A stretch of 64,000 nt of DNA from CAISIP01 sp031396205 (GTDB lineage Bacteria; Pseudomonadota; Gammaproteobacteria; Burkholderiales; Burkholderiaceae_C), in contig JANNKH010000097.1 of assembly GCA_031396205.1 (NCBI GenBank), forward strand, positions 1-64,000. The letters are read 5' to 3'. The notes beneath the pieces are model-generated. The model was not told where the DNA came from, ran no database searches, and saw only the letters and a program-made list of their open reading frames with translations. Shown here piece after piece: positions 34,907 to 43,234 of the stretch (within the stretch, counting starts at the first letter, position 1; every line of letters starts with the position of its first letter). Both the position numbers and the translations under genes were made by a program.

Positions 34907-35047
34907 ATGATGGTGCAAGGCGCGCTGGCCGTGCCGTCACTCGGCCTGGCGGCTGGCTGTAGCAGCATGCCAATTGTCGTAGCGGGCCGGGCGCGCGATG
35001 ACGACTCGCCGGTGCAGTTCAAGGGCGATCGCGGGCTTTGTTGGTAA
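34907..35047 (+). CDS. Possible 46-residue lipobox protein (low support)
   Basis: An open frame beginning ATGATG with GGGAG six bases upstream. It has a hydrophobic stretch ending in LAAGC, a lipobox-like motif, and then a short polar tail. The N-terminus lacks the usual positive charge, and the ribosome-binding site is also the 3' arm of the preceding hairpin. It may be chance. Listed because it lies in a patch of small envelope genes. Confidence 0.25.
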   Translation: MMVQGALAVPSLGLAAGCSSMPIVVAGRARDDDSPVQFKGDRGLCW

Positions 35048-35137
35048 CACAACGAAAGGCTGCGCTCGACGAAGCATGTGGCGACGCCGCCGCCTATACG
35101 TCGATGGCAACGGGACGATGTGACAATATGACGGCCC

Positions 35138-35860
35138 ATGCTGCTCGAACTTGTGGCGGACATCGCCAAACTTGGATTTTTTGTGCTCTGCGCCTATGTG
35201 GCGCTCAATGCCTATTCACGGCGCAGGAGGCCAAATTGGGCTGAGCACCTGACACAACGCCGCCTGGCCGTCCTGGCAACACTGACGCTTACCGTGAGCG
35301 CGGTCAAAGTGATCGAAGACGTAGTCTCAAGGGAATCGGGGCCCGTGGACGCGGCCATCCTGTGGTTCGTCCGTGACCATATGCCCACTGCGTTCAATGG
35401 CTTTTTCGCCGTACTCACCTGGAGCGGCTCGGCAGCTTTTCTGGCTCCTGCAACGATCGCGGCCGCCGCCGCGCTGCTGATCGCCCGGCGCCGTTTCGAA
35501 GCGGTGTTGCTGGCCACCTCGGTCATCACGGCAGCGCTCGTAGTCTATGTGCTCAAAGCGATCGTCGGCCGGGCCCGACCCGATCTGTGGGATACGCAGT
35601 GGTACTGGGGATCGAGTTTTCCCAGCGGACACACGCTCAGCATTGCGGCTTTTTCAACCGCTGGCGCGTTGAGCCTGGCGCGTATCTGGCCTCGCTCTGG
35701 CAACCTGGCCATGTTGGTCGCGATGTTGTGGACATGCCTGGTTGCGGTTTCCCGCCTCGTCATAGGCGTACATTGGCCATCCGATGTCCTGGCTGCCATT
35801 TGCCTGGGCGCCTTCATTGCGCTGTTCACGAGTGTCGCGTTCGACCTGGGTCGCCGATGA
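35138..35860 (+). CDS. PAP2-family phosphatase
   Basis: A 240-residue integral membrane phosphatase with about six membrane segments. The three PAP2 motifs are present in order: KAIVGRARP, PSGHT, and SRLVIGVHWPSD (catalytic His, nucleophilic His and Asp). Such enzymes dephosphorylate undecaprenyl pyrophosphate, phosphatidic acid or similar lipids at the periplasmic face. The stop is followed closely by the truncated paralogue of the unknown secreted protein. Confidence 0.9.
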   Translation: MLLELVADIAKLGFFVLCAYVALNAYSRRRRPNWAEHLTQRRLAVLATLTLTVSAVKVIEDVVSRESGPVDAAILWFVRDHMPTAFNGFFAVLTWSGSAAFLAPATIAAAAALLIARRRFEAVLLATSVITAALVVYVLKAIVGRARPDLWDTQWYWGSSFPSGHTLSIAAFSTAGALSLARIWPRSGNLAMLVAMLWTCLVAVSRLVIGVHWPSDVLAAICLGAFIALFTSVAFDLGRR

Positions 35861-35878
35861 GATGCCAGGCGCGCCCGC

Positions 35879-36187
35879 ATGGCCCGACCGTTCGCGGGTG
35901 CGCAGACCAAGTTGGGATTTACCGTGGTTGGCCGGCGGGCCGACGGCCAGTCGGACTACATTGGCGAATTGCGTGGGCTGTTGGAACGCAACACGATGCG
36001 TCACAACCCTGCGATCGACAGCTCTCTGAAGGCCGCCTCGATGGCGCCCGCGGCACAACTCGAGAAGCGCCTGCAGAACTGGCTTATGGTGCCGCAGCGC
36101 TGTCCGCGCCAGCTCCATACGATCGATCGGGAGGCCAACCCGGCCAACAAGCGTGCCGGCAATGTAAGCCAGCAGACTCTGCAGTAG
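35879..36187 (+). pseudogene. C-terminal fragment of a paralogue of the secreted protein at 33349-34254
   Basis: A 102-residue frame whose residues 8-85 align with the C-terminal block of the protein at 33349-34254: LGFTVVGRRADG against VGFSVVGREADG, RGLLERNTMR against RGVVERNTMR, and AQLEKRLQNW against QRFERRLAAW. The signal peptide and N-terminal two thirds are absent. It lies on the opposite strand to the intact copy, with the PAP2 gene just before it. Probably the remnant of a duplicated gene; a short functional protein is possible but has no export signal. Confidence 0.6.
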
Positions 36188-36293
36188 CGACTTGACAGAG
36201 CCGATCTGGAACCAGGCGAGCATCCCGAGGCCCGCAATTACAAGCCCTGTCATACTGCCGGCTTCCCAACCAAGCTGCACGTCAGACCGCCTC

Positions 36294-36755
36294 ATGCTCT
36301 ACGCCATCCTCAAGACCCTGCACCTGTTGTCCATCATCCTGTGGGTCGGCGGCATGGCCTTCGTGCTGTTTTTCCTGCGCCCGGCGCTGGGCAGCCTGCA
36401 GCCGCCGGCCCGCGTCACTTTGATGCACGACGTGCTACGACGCTTCTTCGGTGCCGTGTCGGCCGCCATCATCATCGTGCTCGTATCCGGGCTGTGGATG
36501 ATGGGCGTATTCGCCAGCGGAGCATCGGCCAGCGGCGTGAAAATGCCGATAAGCTGGATGGTGATGGCCGCACTGGGCCTGCTGATGATGGCCATCTTCG
36601 GCCATATCCGCTTCGTGCTCTACAAGCGACTGCAGCGGGCCGTGGCCAGCAGCGATTGGCCAGCCGGCGGCGCGGCGCTGGGATCGATCCGGGTCTGGGT
36701 ACTGGCCAATCTGTTCATCGGCCTGGTGATCATTGTGGTGCTGATGCTGCTTTAG
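36294..36755 (+). CDS. CopD-like integral membrane protein
   Basis: A 153-residue protein with four membrane segments; LKTLHLLSIILWVGGMAF at the N-terminus is the CopD/HupE-like signature with a conserved His and Trp-Val-Gly-Gly. Members are associated with copper handling or with heme-binding membrane functions. The stop TAG overlaps the stop of the convergent GST gene. Confidence 0.82.
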   Translation: MLYAILKTLHLLSIILWVGGMAFVLFFLRPALGSLQPPARVTLMHDVLRRFFGAVSAAIIIVLVSGLWMMGVFASGASASGVKMPISWMVMAALGLLMMAIFGHIRFVLYKRLQRAVASSDWPAGGAALGSIRVWVLANLFIGLVIIVVLMLL

Positions 36756-37372
36756 CTCGCCAGCGCGTACGGTCCACCCCGTTCAAGCGCGCGCCGGTAA
36801 GCCGGACGCGCCTGGAAGCGCTTGACCCAGGCATCGATGTGCGGGTAGTCGGCACGCAAACCGCGCGCCGCCTCCCCCACAAAACTCATCTGGATGTCGG
36901 CCCCGGTCAGGCGGTCACCCACCAGCCACTCGCGTCCCTCGAGTGATGCATTGACAAACCCCAGATGGTTGGCGATCTCGCTATCGATGCGCGGCGCCAG
37001 CGGCGCGCCGGCCTCGCCCAGGCGCGAGACATACAGCTTGAGCATCAAAGGCAACATGGCCGAACCTTCCGCATAGTGCAACCACTGCTGGTAGGTCTCG
37101 TACTCCGGCCAGCCAATGGATGGCTGCAAACGGCCATTGCCATGGTGGCGGATGACATAGTCGACGATGGCGCCGGACTCGACGACCGTCTGGCCATCAT
37201 CGGTCAGCACGGGTGCCTTGCCCAGCGGATGAACAGCCTTGAGTTCGGGCGGTGCCAGCCGGGTAGTCGCATCGCGCTGGTAACGCTTGATCTGGTAGGG
37301 CAACTCGAGCTCTTCGAGCAGCCAAAGGACCCGCTGGGATCGGGAGTCGTTGAGGTGGTGGACAACTATCAT
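36752..37372 (-). CDS. Glutathione S-transferase family protein
   Basis: A 206-residue protein with an N-terminal thioredoxin-like domain (HHLNDSRSQRVLWLLEELEL, then PLGKAPVLTDDG and VVESGAIVDYV, the glutathione-binding loop) and an all-helical C-terminal domain. The Ser in NDSRSQR is the likely catalytic residue, as in bacterial beta-like or theta-like GSTs. Convergent with the CopD-like gene, with overlapping stop codons. Substrate unknown. Confidence 0.88.
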   Translation of the reverse strand: MIVVHHLNDSRSQRVLWLLEELELPYQIKRYQRDATTRLAPPELKAVHPLGKAPVLTDDGQTVVESGAIVDYVIRHHGNGRLQPSIGWPEYETYQQWLHYAEGSAMLPLMLKLYVSRLGEAGAPLAPRIDSEIANHLGFVNASLEGREWLVGDRLTGADIQMSFVGEAARGLRADYPHIDAWVKRFQARPAYRRALERGGPYALAS

Positions 37373-37473
37373 CGTGCGCTCCTGGCATGGATGCCGGCTC
37401 TCTGAACCTGGTTGGACCGCACGTACACGGCGCGCGGTCTTCTGCGCCAGTATAGAGCGCAGGCGCCGAACGG

Positions 37474-38667
37474 TCAGGCAGCTTTGGGCGCGACTGCCAG
37501 TGCCTTCATCGTCTTGGCGGCACTGGTGTAGCCACCGTCGCCACCATCGACGAAATGCACATGCAGGCCGTCCGCGGCAGCCGTGACGATACAGGTCATC
37601 AACGCGGTCTGCGATACGTTCATGCCGTAGCGCAGTTTGCCGGAGACCATTTGCTGGTCCAGGTATGTCTTGATCGAGGCGATGCAGTCCTGCGGACAGT
37701 CGATGACGAAGCTGACGGTGTCATCGTGCTTGCAGAAGTCGGTATTGCTGGAGACCTCATCGACATACTGCTTGGGGTCAAATCCACCGACGGGCTTGCC
37801 GAACAGGAATATCAGATGTGCAACCAGCGTGTCCCACAATACCCGCAGCACCGACGTCCATAGCCAGCCGCCATGCCGGCTGGCCTGCGCCTCGAGTATC
37901 ATGCCCTTGGTCGGCCAGCCCATCGACAGCGTCTCGCGTCGCACCGGCGTCGCAGCTCCGCCCTGGCGCGCCAGTCGCATTACTTCAGCATGTACAGCGC
38001 CCGCGTCAGCCGCGCCCTGGATGATCAGCGTCAACATGCGCCCGCGGCCGGACTGCAGCGGGTTCCAGCGGCAGGACAGGCCGTCCAGATCGACCGGGAG
38101 ACCGTCGTCCAGTTCAGCTGGCACGGCGACACGGGCGATCAATGCCGGATCACCACGGCCGCGTACCGCGCTCTCCAAGAAACCCACGCCACCGCCGAGA
38201 AACACGCCAAAGCTGTTGCCTGGCGTAGGCTCGAACCGGCCCACCCGCAACTCGCTGCCAAACTGGCGCAATACGCCGACCGGGCAAATTCCGATCCGCA
38301 ACTGCATACCGAATTCGCGCTGCGCAAATCCGCGCACCCGGGCCAGCGCCTGCCGCGCGGCCTGCGCATGGGCGGGCGGCACCATCACCACTGAGCCGTC
38401 GCCCCCAAACAGGAACGGCAACCGGGTGGGTGCGCACAGGTTCTTCAATGCCGCAATCGCCATCGCGGCGACAAAATTAACGGTCTTGTGTTGTCCGGCG
38501 GCCACCGCCTGCGTCGAGCCGACGATGTCGGTAACGACCAGTTCCCAGTCATCGGGCGCGTCGCGGTAGCGTGACGTATCGAAGGTATCGCCGGCCTGCA
38601 GCAGCAGGGGCAGATTGGCGAAAAAGTCGTCGCCAGAAGTCGCAGCAGCGATGTCGGATCGGTCCAT
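37474..38667 (-). CDS. DUF3095 family protein (class III nucleotide cyclase-like)
   Basis: A 397-residue protein matching DUF3095. Its first part resembles class III adenylate/guanylate cyclase domains: WELVVTDIVGSTQAVAAGQH carries the metal-binding Asp pattern, and PFLFGGDGSVVMVP resembles the second core strand. No membrane segment or signal peptide is obvious. Catalytic activity of the family is not established. It is a single gene with its own promoter region. Confidence 0.82.
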   Translation of the reverse strand: MDRSDIAAATSGDDFFANLPLLLQAGDTFDTSRYRDAPDDWELVVTDIVGSTQAVAAGQHKTVNFVAAMAIAALKNLCAPTRLPFLFGGDGSVVMVPPAHAQAARQALARVRGFAQREFGMQLRIGICPVGVLRQFGSELRVGRFEPTPGNSFGVFLGGGVGFLESAVRGRGDPALIARVAVPAELDDGLPVDLDGLSCRWNPLQSGRGRMLTLIIQGAADAGAVHAEVMRLARQGGAATPVRRETLSMGWPTKGMILEAQASRHGGWLWTSVLRVLWDTLVAHLIFLFGKPVGGFDPKQYVDEVSSNTDFCKHDDTVSFVIDCPQDCIASIKTYLDQQMVSGKLRYGMNVSQTALMTCIVTAAADGLHVHFVDGGDGGYTSAAKTMKALAVAPKAA

Positions 38668-38780
38668 GCGGTTGGTCGGTTACAGGCAAAGTATCCGGTT
38701 CAGGCATCCCGGGGTCAAGCACGCACCATGGCCGGTTGCAGGCCTGGGGTCGATGGCGCAACCGGCGATGCGTGGCCGTG

Positions 38781-39194
38781 TCAGGGTAACAGCTTGGAAC
38801 GGGATGACTTGGTTTCAGAACGTTGCGCTTTGTCCTCCAGCCGGCGCCGCACCGATCCACGCGTTGGCCGGGTCGCACGACGCAGGCGCGGCGGCTGCGC
38901 CACGCTGTGCACCAGTTCATGCAGCCGCGCAAAGGCGTCCATGCGGTTCTGATCCTGCGTCCGGTGCGACTGGGCCTTGATGATCAGCACGCCATGCTGG
39001 GTGATGCGCTTGTCGCGCAGCGCCAGCAGCCGCTGCTTGACGTCGTCCGGCAGGCTGGAGGCCGGGATATCGAAGCGCAGATGGATGGCGCTGGAGACCT
39101 TGTTGACGTTCTGGCCGCCGGCACCCTGGGACCTCACGGCGGTGGTTTCGACTTCGGACTCGTCGATTTGCAGGGCTGGTTCGGTGTCGGCCAT
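38781..39194 (-). CDS. arfB: Alternative ribosome-rescue factor ArfB
   Basis: A 137-residue peptidyl-tRNA hydrolase related to release factors. The GGQ motif is at residues 26-28 in RSQGAGGQNVNKVSSAIHLR, and the C-terminal tail is basic (RRATRPTRGSVRRRLEDKAQ), as needed to enter the empty mRNA channel of stalled ribosomes. The start ATG at 39192-39194 was chosen because the longer frame has no homology to the family. Confidence 0.93.
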   Translation of the reverse strand: MADTEPALQIDESEVETTAVRSQGAGGQNVNKVSSAIHLRFDIPASSLPDDVKQRLLALRDKRITQHGVLIIKAQSHRTQDQNRMDAFARLHELVHSVAQPPRLRRATRPTRGSVRRRLEDKAQRSETKSSRSKLLP

Positions 39195-39376
39195 GGGCTG
39201 GCACTGTACACGGATCACGCCACGGTGCGGGATCCCGTGAATCGATCGCCCCTGCTCCTGCCCCTGCGCTATACATCCCATCCGCCTGGATAGAAAGGAG
39301 CCGGTTTGCACAGTGCTAAGCTTGCACGAGCCCGGTGTTCCACGCTCCGTTCCACCACCCTCCACGCGCAAGATCC

Positions 39377-40321
39377 ATGTCCCAGAAACTCGACCGCGAC
39401 GCCAAGGGCGTCTACCTGATCACCGTCACCCCGTTCACCGACAACGGCGAACTCGACCTGGCCAGCACCGATCGCATGGTCGACTTCTATCTGGAGCGAG
39501 GCGCCACCGGCCTCACGATCCTGGGCATCATGGGCGAGGCGACCAAGCTCACCGCACAGGAGTCACAGACCTTCGTCCAGCGGGTGCTGGCGCGCGTCGA
39601 TGGTCGGGTGCCAGTCGTGGTGGGTGCGTCGGCGGCTGGCTTCGCGCCGATGCGCGAGTTGTCGGACAGCGTCATGGAGAAGGGGGCAAGCGGCGTGATG
39701 GTCGCGCCCGCGTCGACATTGCGCACCGACGACCAGATCCTGGCCTATTTCGACATGGTCGGCGAGACGGTCGGAGCCGACGTGCCGTGGGTGCTGCAGG
39801 ACCATCCGGTTTCAACCGGCGTGCAGATGTCGACCGCGGTCGTGCTGAAGATCCTGAAAAGCGCCGCCAACTGCGTGATGCTCAAACACGAGGATTCACC
39901 CGGCCTGGCCAAGCTGTCCGCCATCCGCGCGGCCAGTGAACGCGGCGACGTGCCCCGGGCGTCGATCCTGGCCGGCAACGGCGGCGGACTGTTCCTGCCG
40001 GAAGAACTCAGCCGCGGCGCCGACGGCGCAATGACCGGCTTCGCGTATCCGGAAATGATGGTCGGCGTCTGCCAAGCCCACGCAAAGGGCCAGGTGGAGC
40101 GTGCGCACGACATCTTCGACGCCTACCTGCCGCTGGCACGCTACGAACAACAAACGGGCATCGGGCTGGCGGTGCGCAAGCATCTGATGGTGCAGCGCGG
40201 TGCGATTGCGTCGGCGATGGTGCGCAGGCCAGGACCGACGTTGGCAGCCACGGATGTCGCCGACATCGAACGCCTGGTACGCAGGCAGGAGCGGCGGCTG
40301 GCGGAAATCGACGCCGATTGA
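39377..40321 (+). CDS. Dihydrodipicolinate synthase/N-acetylneuraminate lyase superfamily enzyme, non-DapA
   Basis: A 314-residue TIM-barrel aldolase-type protein. The Schiff-base lysine is kept (VMLKHED). The DapA signature TTGE is IMGE here (ILGIMGEATKL), and the catalytic Tyr of the YNxP motif is replaced (LQDHPVST). It is therefore not a true dihydrodipicolinate synthase; it may act on another 2-oxo acid. The ATG at 39377 gives the normal family length. It precedes the toxin-antitoxin pair. Confidence 0.82.
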   Translation: MSQKLDRDAKGVYLITVTPFTDNGELDLASTDRMVDFYLERGATGLTILGIMGEATKLTAQESQTFVQRVLARVDGRVPVVVGASAAGFAPMRELSDSVMEKGASGVMVAPASTLRTDDQILAYFDMVGETVGADVPWVLQDHPVSTGVQMSTAVVLKILKSAANCVMLKHEDSPGLAKLSAIRAASERGDVPRASILAGNGGGLFLPEELSRGADGAMTGFAYPEMMVGVCQAHAKGQVERAHDIFDAYLPLARYEQQTGIGLAVRKHLMVQRGAIASAMVRRPGPTLAATDVADIERLVRRQERRLAEIDAD

Positions 40322-40535
40322 GGTCCGTCCTGTCCGCACCCGTCCCATTGCGACCGGTCACGCAAAAAGCAAGGCCGCCTGTCGATTCCTTTGCCGGGTC
40401 GCCGATACCGGACGCTGCTGGCCATCGCTGCATCATTTCTGCGCAAGCCGAACGCATCAAGGATCACCTCGTTCAATGACATTCGTCGCAATGGGTGCTA
40501 GCGTTCTTACTTCGTAATACTTTGGGGAACGCGGT

Positions 40536-40787
40536 ATGGACGCATCCACCGTCACCAGCAAAGGCCAGGTCACCATTCCCAAGGAGGTGCGCCGCGCGCT
40601 GGGCATACGCCAGGGCAGCCGCGTGGCATTTGCGACGAAAGACGGGAAAGTCGAATTGCGCGTGCTGCATCGCGCGCCCGAGACTGTGGTGTCGGGGCAC
40701 GGCATGCTCGATGCACGTGGCAAGCACCTGCCTCCCGATTTCGACGCCGCAAGCCTGCTGGTGGCCAAACGCAGTGGCAAGCGCTGA
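40536..40787 (+). CDS. vapB: AbrB/MazE-type antitoxin of a VapBC-like pair
   Basis: An 83-residue protein with the SpoVT/AbrB swapped-hairpin fold: STVTSKGQVTIPKEVRRALG is the classic N-terminal DNA-binding block. It would neutralise the PIN toxin next to it and repress the operon. Its TGA overlaps the toxin ATG by one base (TGATG), normal for such pairs. Confidence 0.92.
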   Translation: MDASTVTSKGQVTIPKEVRRALGIRQGSRVAFATKDGKVELRVLHRAPETVVSGHGMLDARGKHLPPDFDAASLLVAKRSGKR

Positions 40788-41197
40788 TGCACGCGCTCGA
40801 TACCAACGTGCTGGCGCGCTACTACGTGCACGAGGGCGGCGCCGCCAGTGCGCAAGAGGAAACGGCGCGGACAGCGGTGGAACGCGGCAGCCAGTTGTTT
40901 GTCGCCAAGACCGTGGTGCTCGAACTTGAATGGGTGCTGCGCGGCGTGTACGGCCATCCGGCCAAGGACGTATGCCGGGTGTTCGACCACCTGCTGTCGC
41001 TCGACCATGTCACCGTCGAAGACCGCCCGGCGGTCAAATCCGCCTTGGGCAATCTGCGTCGGGGACTGGATTTTGCCGACGCACTGCACCACGCGTCGAG
41101 TCGCGCCTGCGAAGCTTTCCTGACCCTCGACGCCAAAGGCTTTGCCGGCAAGGCGCGTCGGCTCGCGATCACACCGCCGGTGCGACTGGCGGCTTGA
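40787..41197 (+). CDS. vapC: PIN-domain toxin, VapC type
   Basis: A 136-residue PIN-domain ribonuclease. Acidic active-site candidates: Asp5 (ALDTNVL), Glu near residue 46 in VVLELEWVLRG, Asp in GLDFADALH and Asp in LTLDAKGF. It probably cleaves tRNA or rRNA when not bound by the antitoxin. Downstream, on the other strand, is the 5' part of a PF04392 binding-protein gene that loses homology near the end of vapC. Confidence 0.92.
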   Translation: MHALDTNVLARYYVHEGGAASAQEETARTAVERGSQLFVAKTVVLELEWVLRGVYGHPAKDVCRVFDHLLSLDHVTVEDRPAVKSALGNLRRGLDFADALHHASSRACEAFLTLDAKGFAGKARRLAITPPVRLAA

Positions 41198-41251
41198 GCC
41201 GGATTCAAGGTTGCCGGGTAGCGAACCGGGCGCATCCCTGCCTCGAAGCCG

Positions 41252-41704
41252 CGTCAGGCCGGTCACATTGCTGACCGGCCGGGCGAAGTTTCCGGCCAGC
41301 CGTTCCATCGTCATCTCCCCGGCCGGGCCGACGACGATGGGGATGGTCGTCGTGGCCTTCGCTGCGGCATCCGCTGCGACGGTGGTGTAGGTGTAGATGA
41401 CATCCGGCTGCAAGGCCACCAGTTCGGCCGCCAGCGCGGGCAGGCGCGCCGCATCGCCCTCGGCGAACCGGGCTATGAATGCGACATTGCGCCGTGCGTC
41501 GTAGCCCAGTGCGCGCAGCCCCTCCAGCAGGCAAGCGGAGGCGCCCCCCTGGTTGCCGGGCAGGCAAACTATTTCCGTCGCCTGCGTGCCCGGCGACAGG
41601 ATGCCGACCTTGGGCAGTCGGGCGGTCGGCTGGCTCCACGCTGTTACTGATGCGCAGGCCAAGACGACGCCGAGCAGAAAAAGCAGAAAACGGCACCGCA
41701 TCAT
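41252..41704 (-). pseudogene. Truncated ABC transporter substrate-binding protein gene (PF04392), N-terminal half only
   Basis: About 150 residues remain. They include a signal peptide (ending near TAWSQ), LPKVGILSPG, RALGYDARRNVAFIARFAEG, then IPIVVGPAG and NVTGLT, the middle of the PF04392 family. After that the frame continues without homology into the vapC region. Full-length members have about 320 residues. The start overlaps the stop of the intact upstream copy (ATGA at 41701-41704), so it was once the next gene of a tandem array. Loss of the 3' half probably accompanied insertion of vapBC or another rearrangement. Confidence 0.7.
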
Positions 41705-42681
41705 TGGATTACCTCGTCTGCACGCAGCAACAGCGCTTGCGGGATCGTCAGGCCGATGGCCCTGGCGGATTTCAGATTGATCACAAACTCGAACTCGGTG
41801 GGCTGCTGCACCGGGAGGTCGGCGGGTTTGGCGCCCTTGAGAATCCGGTCGACGAAGCTGGCGGCCTTGCGCCAATGCCATTTATCGGCCGAGAGGTAGG
41901 ACATCAGGCCTCCCTCGACCGCCAGCACGCGTGCGCCAAATATCGAGGGCACCCGGTGGCGCAGCGTCAACTCGATGATTTGCCCGCGATGGGCGCTGAA
42001 CATCGGGTCGCCCAGGACCACCAAGGCGCCACCGGCGGCGCGCGCGATGGCGCCGTCCAGTGCATCGGGTGCGCCGACGTCAATGCGCTCGAGATGCAAG
42101 CCCAACTTCGTCGCACGCGGCAGCATCGCATCAAAGAAGAAGCGGTTGGCGGGGTTGACGCTGCTCATCAGCACGCTGATGCGTTTGAGCTGCGGCACGG
42201 CGGCCGCCAGCAGCTCGACCTGCTTTCCAAGCACCTCTTCGCCTGCCGCCGAGGTGCCGGTCAGGTCGCCGCCCGGCCGCGCCAGGCTGGCCACAAAACC
42301 CGCTCCGACCGGATCGCCGGCGTTGATCATGACGATTGGCAGACCTGGGGCGCCATCGCGTGCCGCGCGAATGGCGGTGGTGCCCGACGCTATGATGAGC
42401 GCCACTGGCAGGGCCTTGAGATCGGCGGCGAGTTCGCGCTGGCGCTGTGGATTGGCACCGGCATACCGCGTCTCGACCATCAGGTTCCTGCCATCGACCC
42501 AACCGAGATCGCGCAACGCGGCGTGCAGATCCTCGAGGTAGAGCGCATACGCGGCGTTGGGTCCGGCGGCGTTGGCGATCAAGCCGATCCTGGGCAGCTT
42601 GTCTGCCTGCTGTGCCTGCAGGCGGGGCGCGGCGAACAGCCCGACAGCCAGTTGCGCAAGGAAGGTTTGGCGATTCATCAT
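41701..42681 (-). CDS. ABC transporter substrate-binding protein (PF04392)
   Basis: A 326-residue protein with a signal peptide (RQTFLAQLAVGLFAAPRLQAQ) and the PF04392 pattern: LPRIGLIANAAGPNA, LRDLGWVDGRNLMVETRYA, PIVMINAGDPVGAGFVASLA, a central segment LPQLKRISVL-like (VPQLKRISVLMSS), and the closing LPVQQPTEFEFVINLKSARA and IPQALLLRADEVIQ. No permease or ATPase gene is near, which is usual for this family in Burkholderiales. It is the only intact member of a three-copy tandem array. Ligand unknown. Confidence 0.85.
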   Translation of the reverse strand: MMNRQTFLAQLAVGLFAAPRLQAQQADKLPRIGLIANAAGPNAAYALYLEDLHAALRDLGWVDGRNLMVETRYAGANPQRQRELAADLKALPVALIIASGTTAIRAARDGAPGLPIVMINAGDPVGAGFVASLARPGGDLTGTSAAGEEVLGKQVELLAAAVPQLKRISVLMSSVNPANRFFFDAMLPRATKLGLHLERIDVGAPDALDGAIARAAGGALVVLGDPMFSAHRGQIIELTLRHRVPSIFGARVLAVEGGLMSYLSADKWHWRKAASFVDRILKGAKPADLPVQQPTEFEFVINLKSARAIGLTIPQALLLRADEVIQ

Positions 42682-42824
42682 TCGATGACCCTGCCCGCGC
42701 GCAGCAAGTCGGACTGCGGAACGGTGATGCCCAGTGCCTTGGCTGTGTTCGGATTGACCACCCGTTCAAACACCGTCGGCTGCTCGATCGCCATGTCCGC
42801 CGTACGAGCGCCCCGGCGCTCGAT
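42678..42824 (-). pseudogene. C-terminal remnant of a third PF04392 binding-protein gene
   Basis: About 48 codons align with the end of the intact copy: IEQPTVFERVVNPNTAKALG and ITVPQSDLLRAGRVIE against VQQPTEFEFVINLKSARAIG and LTIPQALLLRADEVIQ. The remnant's stop overlaps the ATG of the intact gene (ATGA at 42678-42681), as expected for a former operon neighbour. The frame stays open further upstream but no longer resembles the family. Confidence 0.65.
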
Positions 42825-43234
42825 GCGGCGCAGGCCATTGCCCGAAGTCTGTGCCCGCACAGTCACTGTGTGGCAAGCGATCAAGGCGCCGAGCGCACGC
42901 AGGACGTCGCGGCAACGACCCATGCGCAGACCTCGCCCAGCGGCATGCGATGACCCCGCGGGGTCGCCGTGCGGTACCGCCGTTGCGCGACAGTTTGGCA
43001 TGCTGTTAAACCCTGTGCCGATGGTCACCGTTGCAGGACCGATCGGCTTGACCATCGTCCGGAACCGGGCAGCGTGCACGGTCCCTGGCCGGTGAGCAGC
43101 GCAACGAATCCGATTCCTGCGGATTCTGCGCCGTTTTTCAGCGAACGTGTTGCCAATCGTCGCGCATTGGCGCCACCCTCATTTTTGGCGGCAAGCGGCC
43201 TGTCCGTGAGTCTGTTCCGACTCCCCGCAACGGT

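Noticed and set aside
40536..41197. VapBC as part of a larger defence island
   Set aside because: No restriction, CRISPR, retron or other defence genes are adjacent; the pair is isolated.
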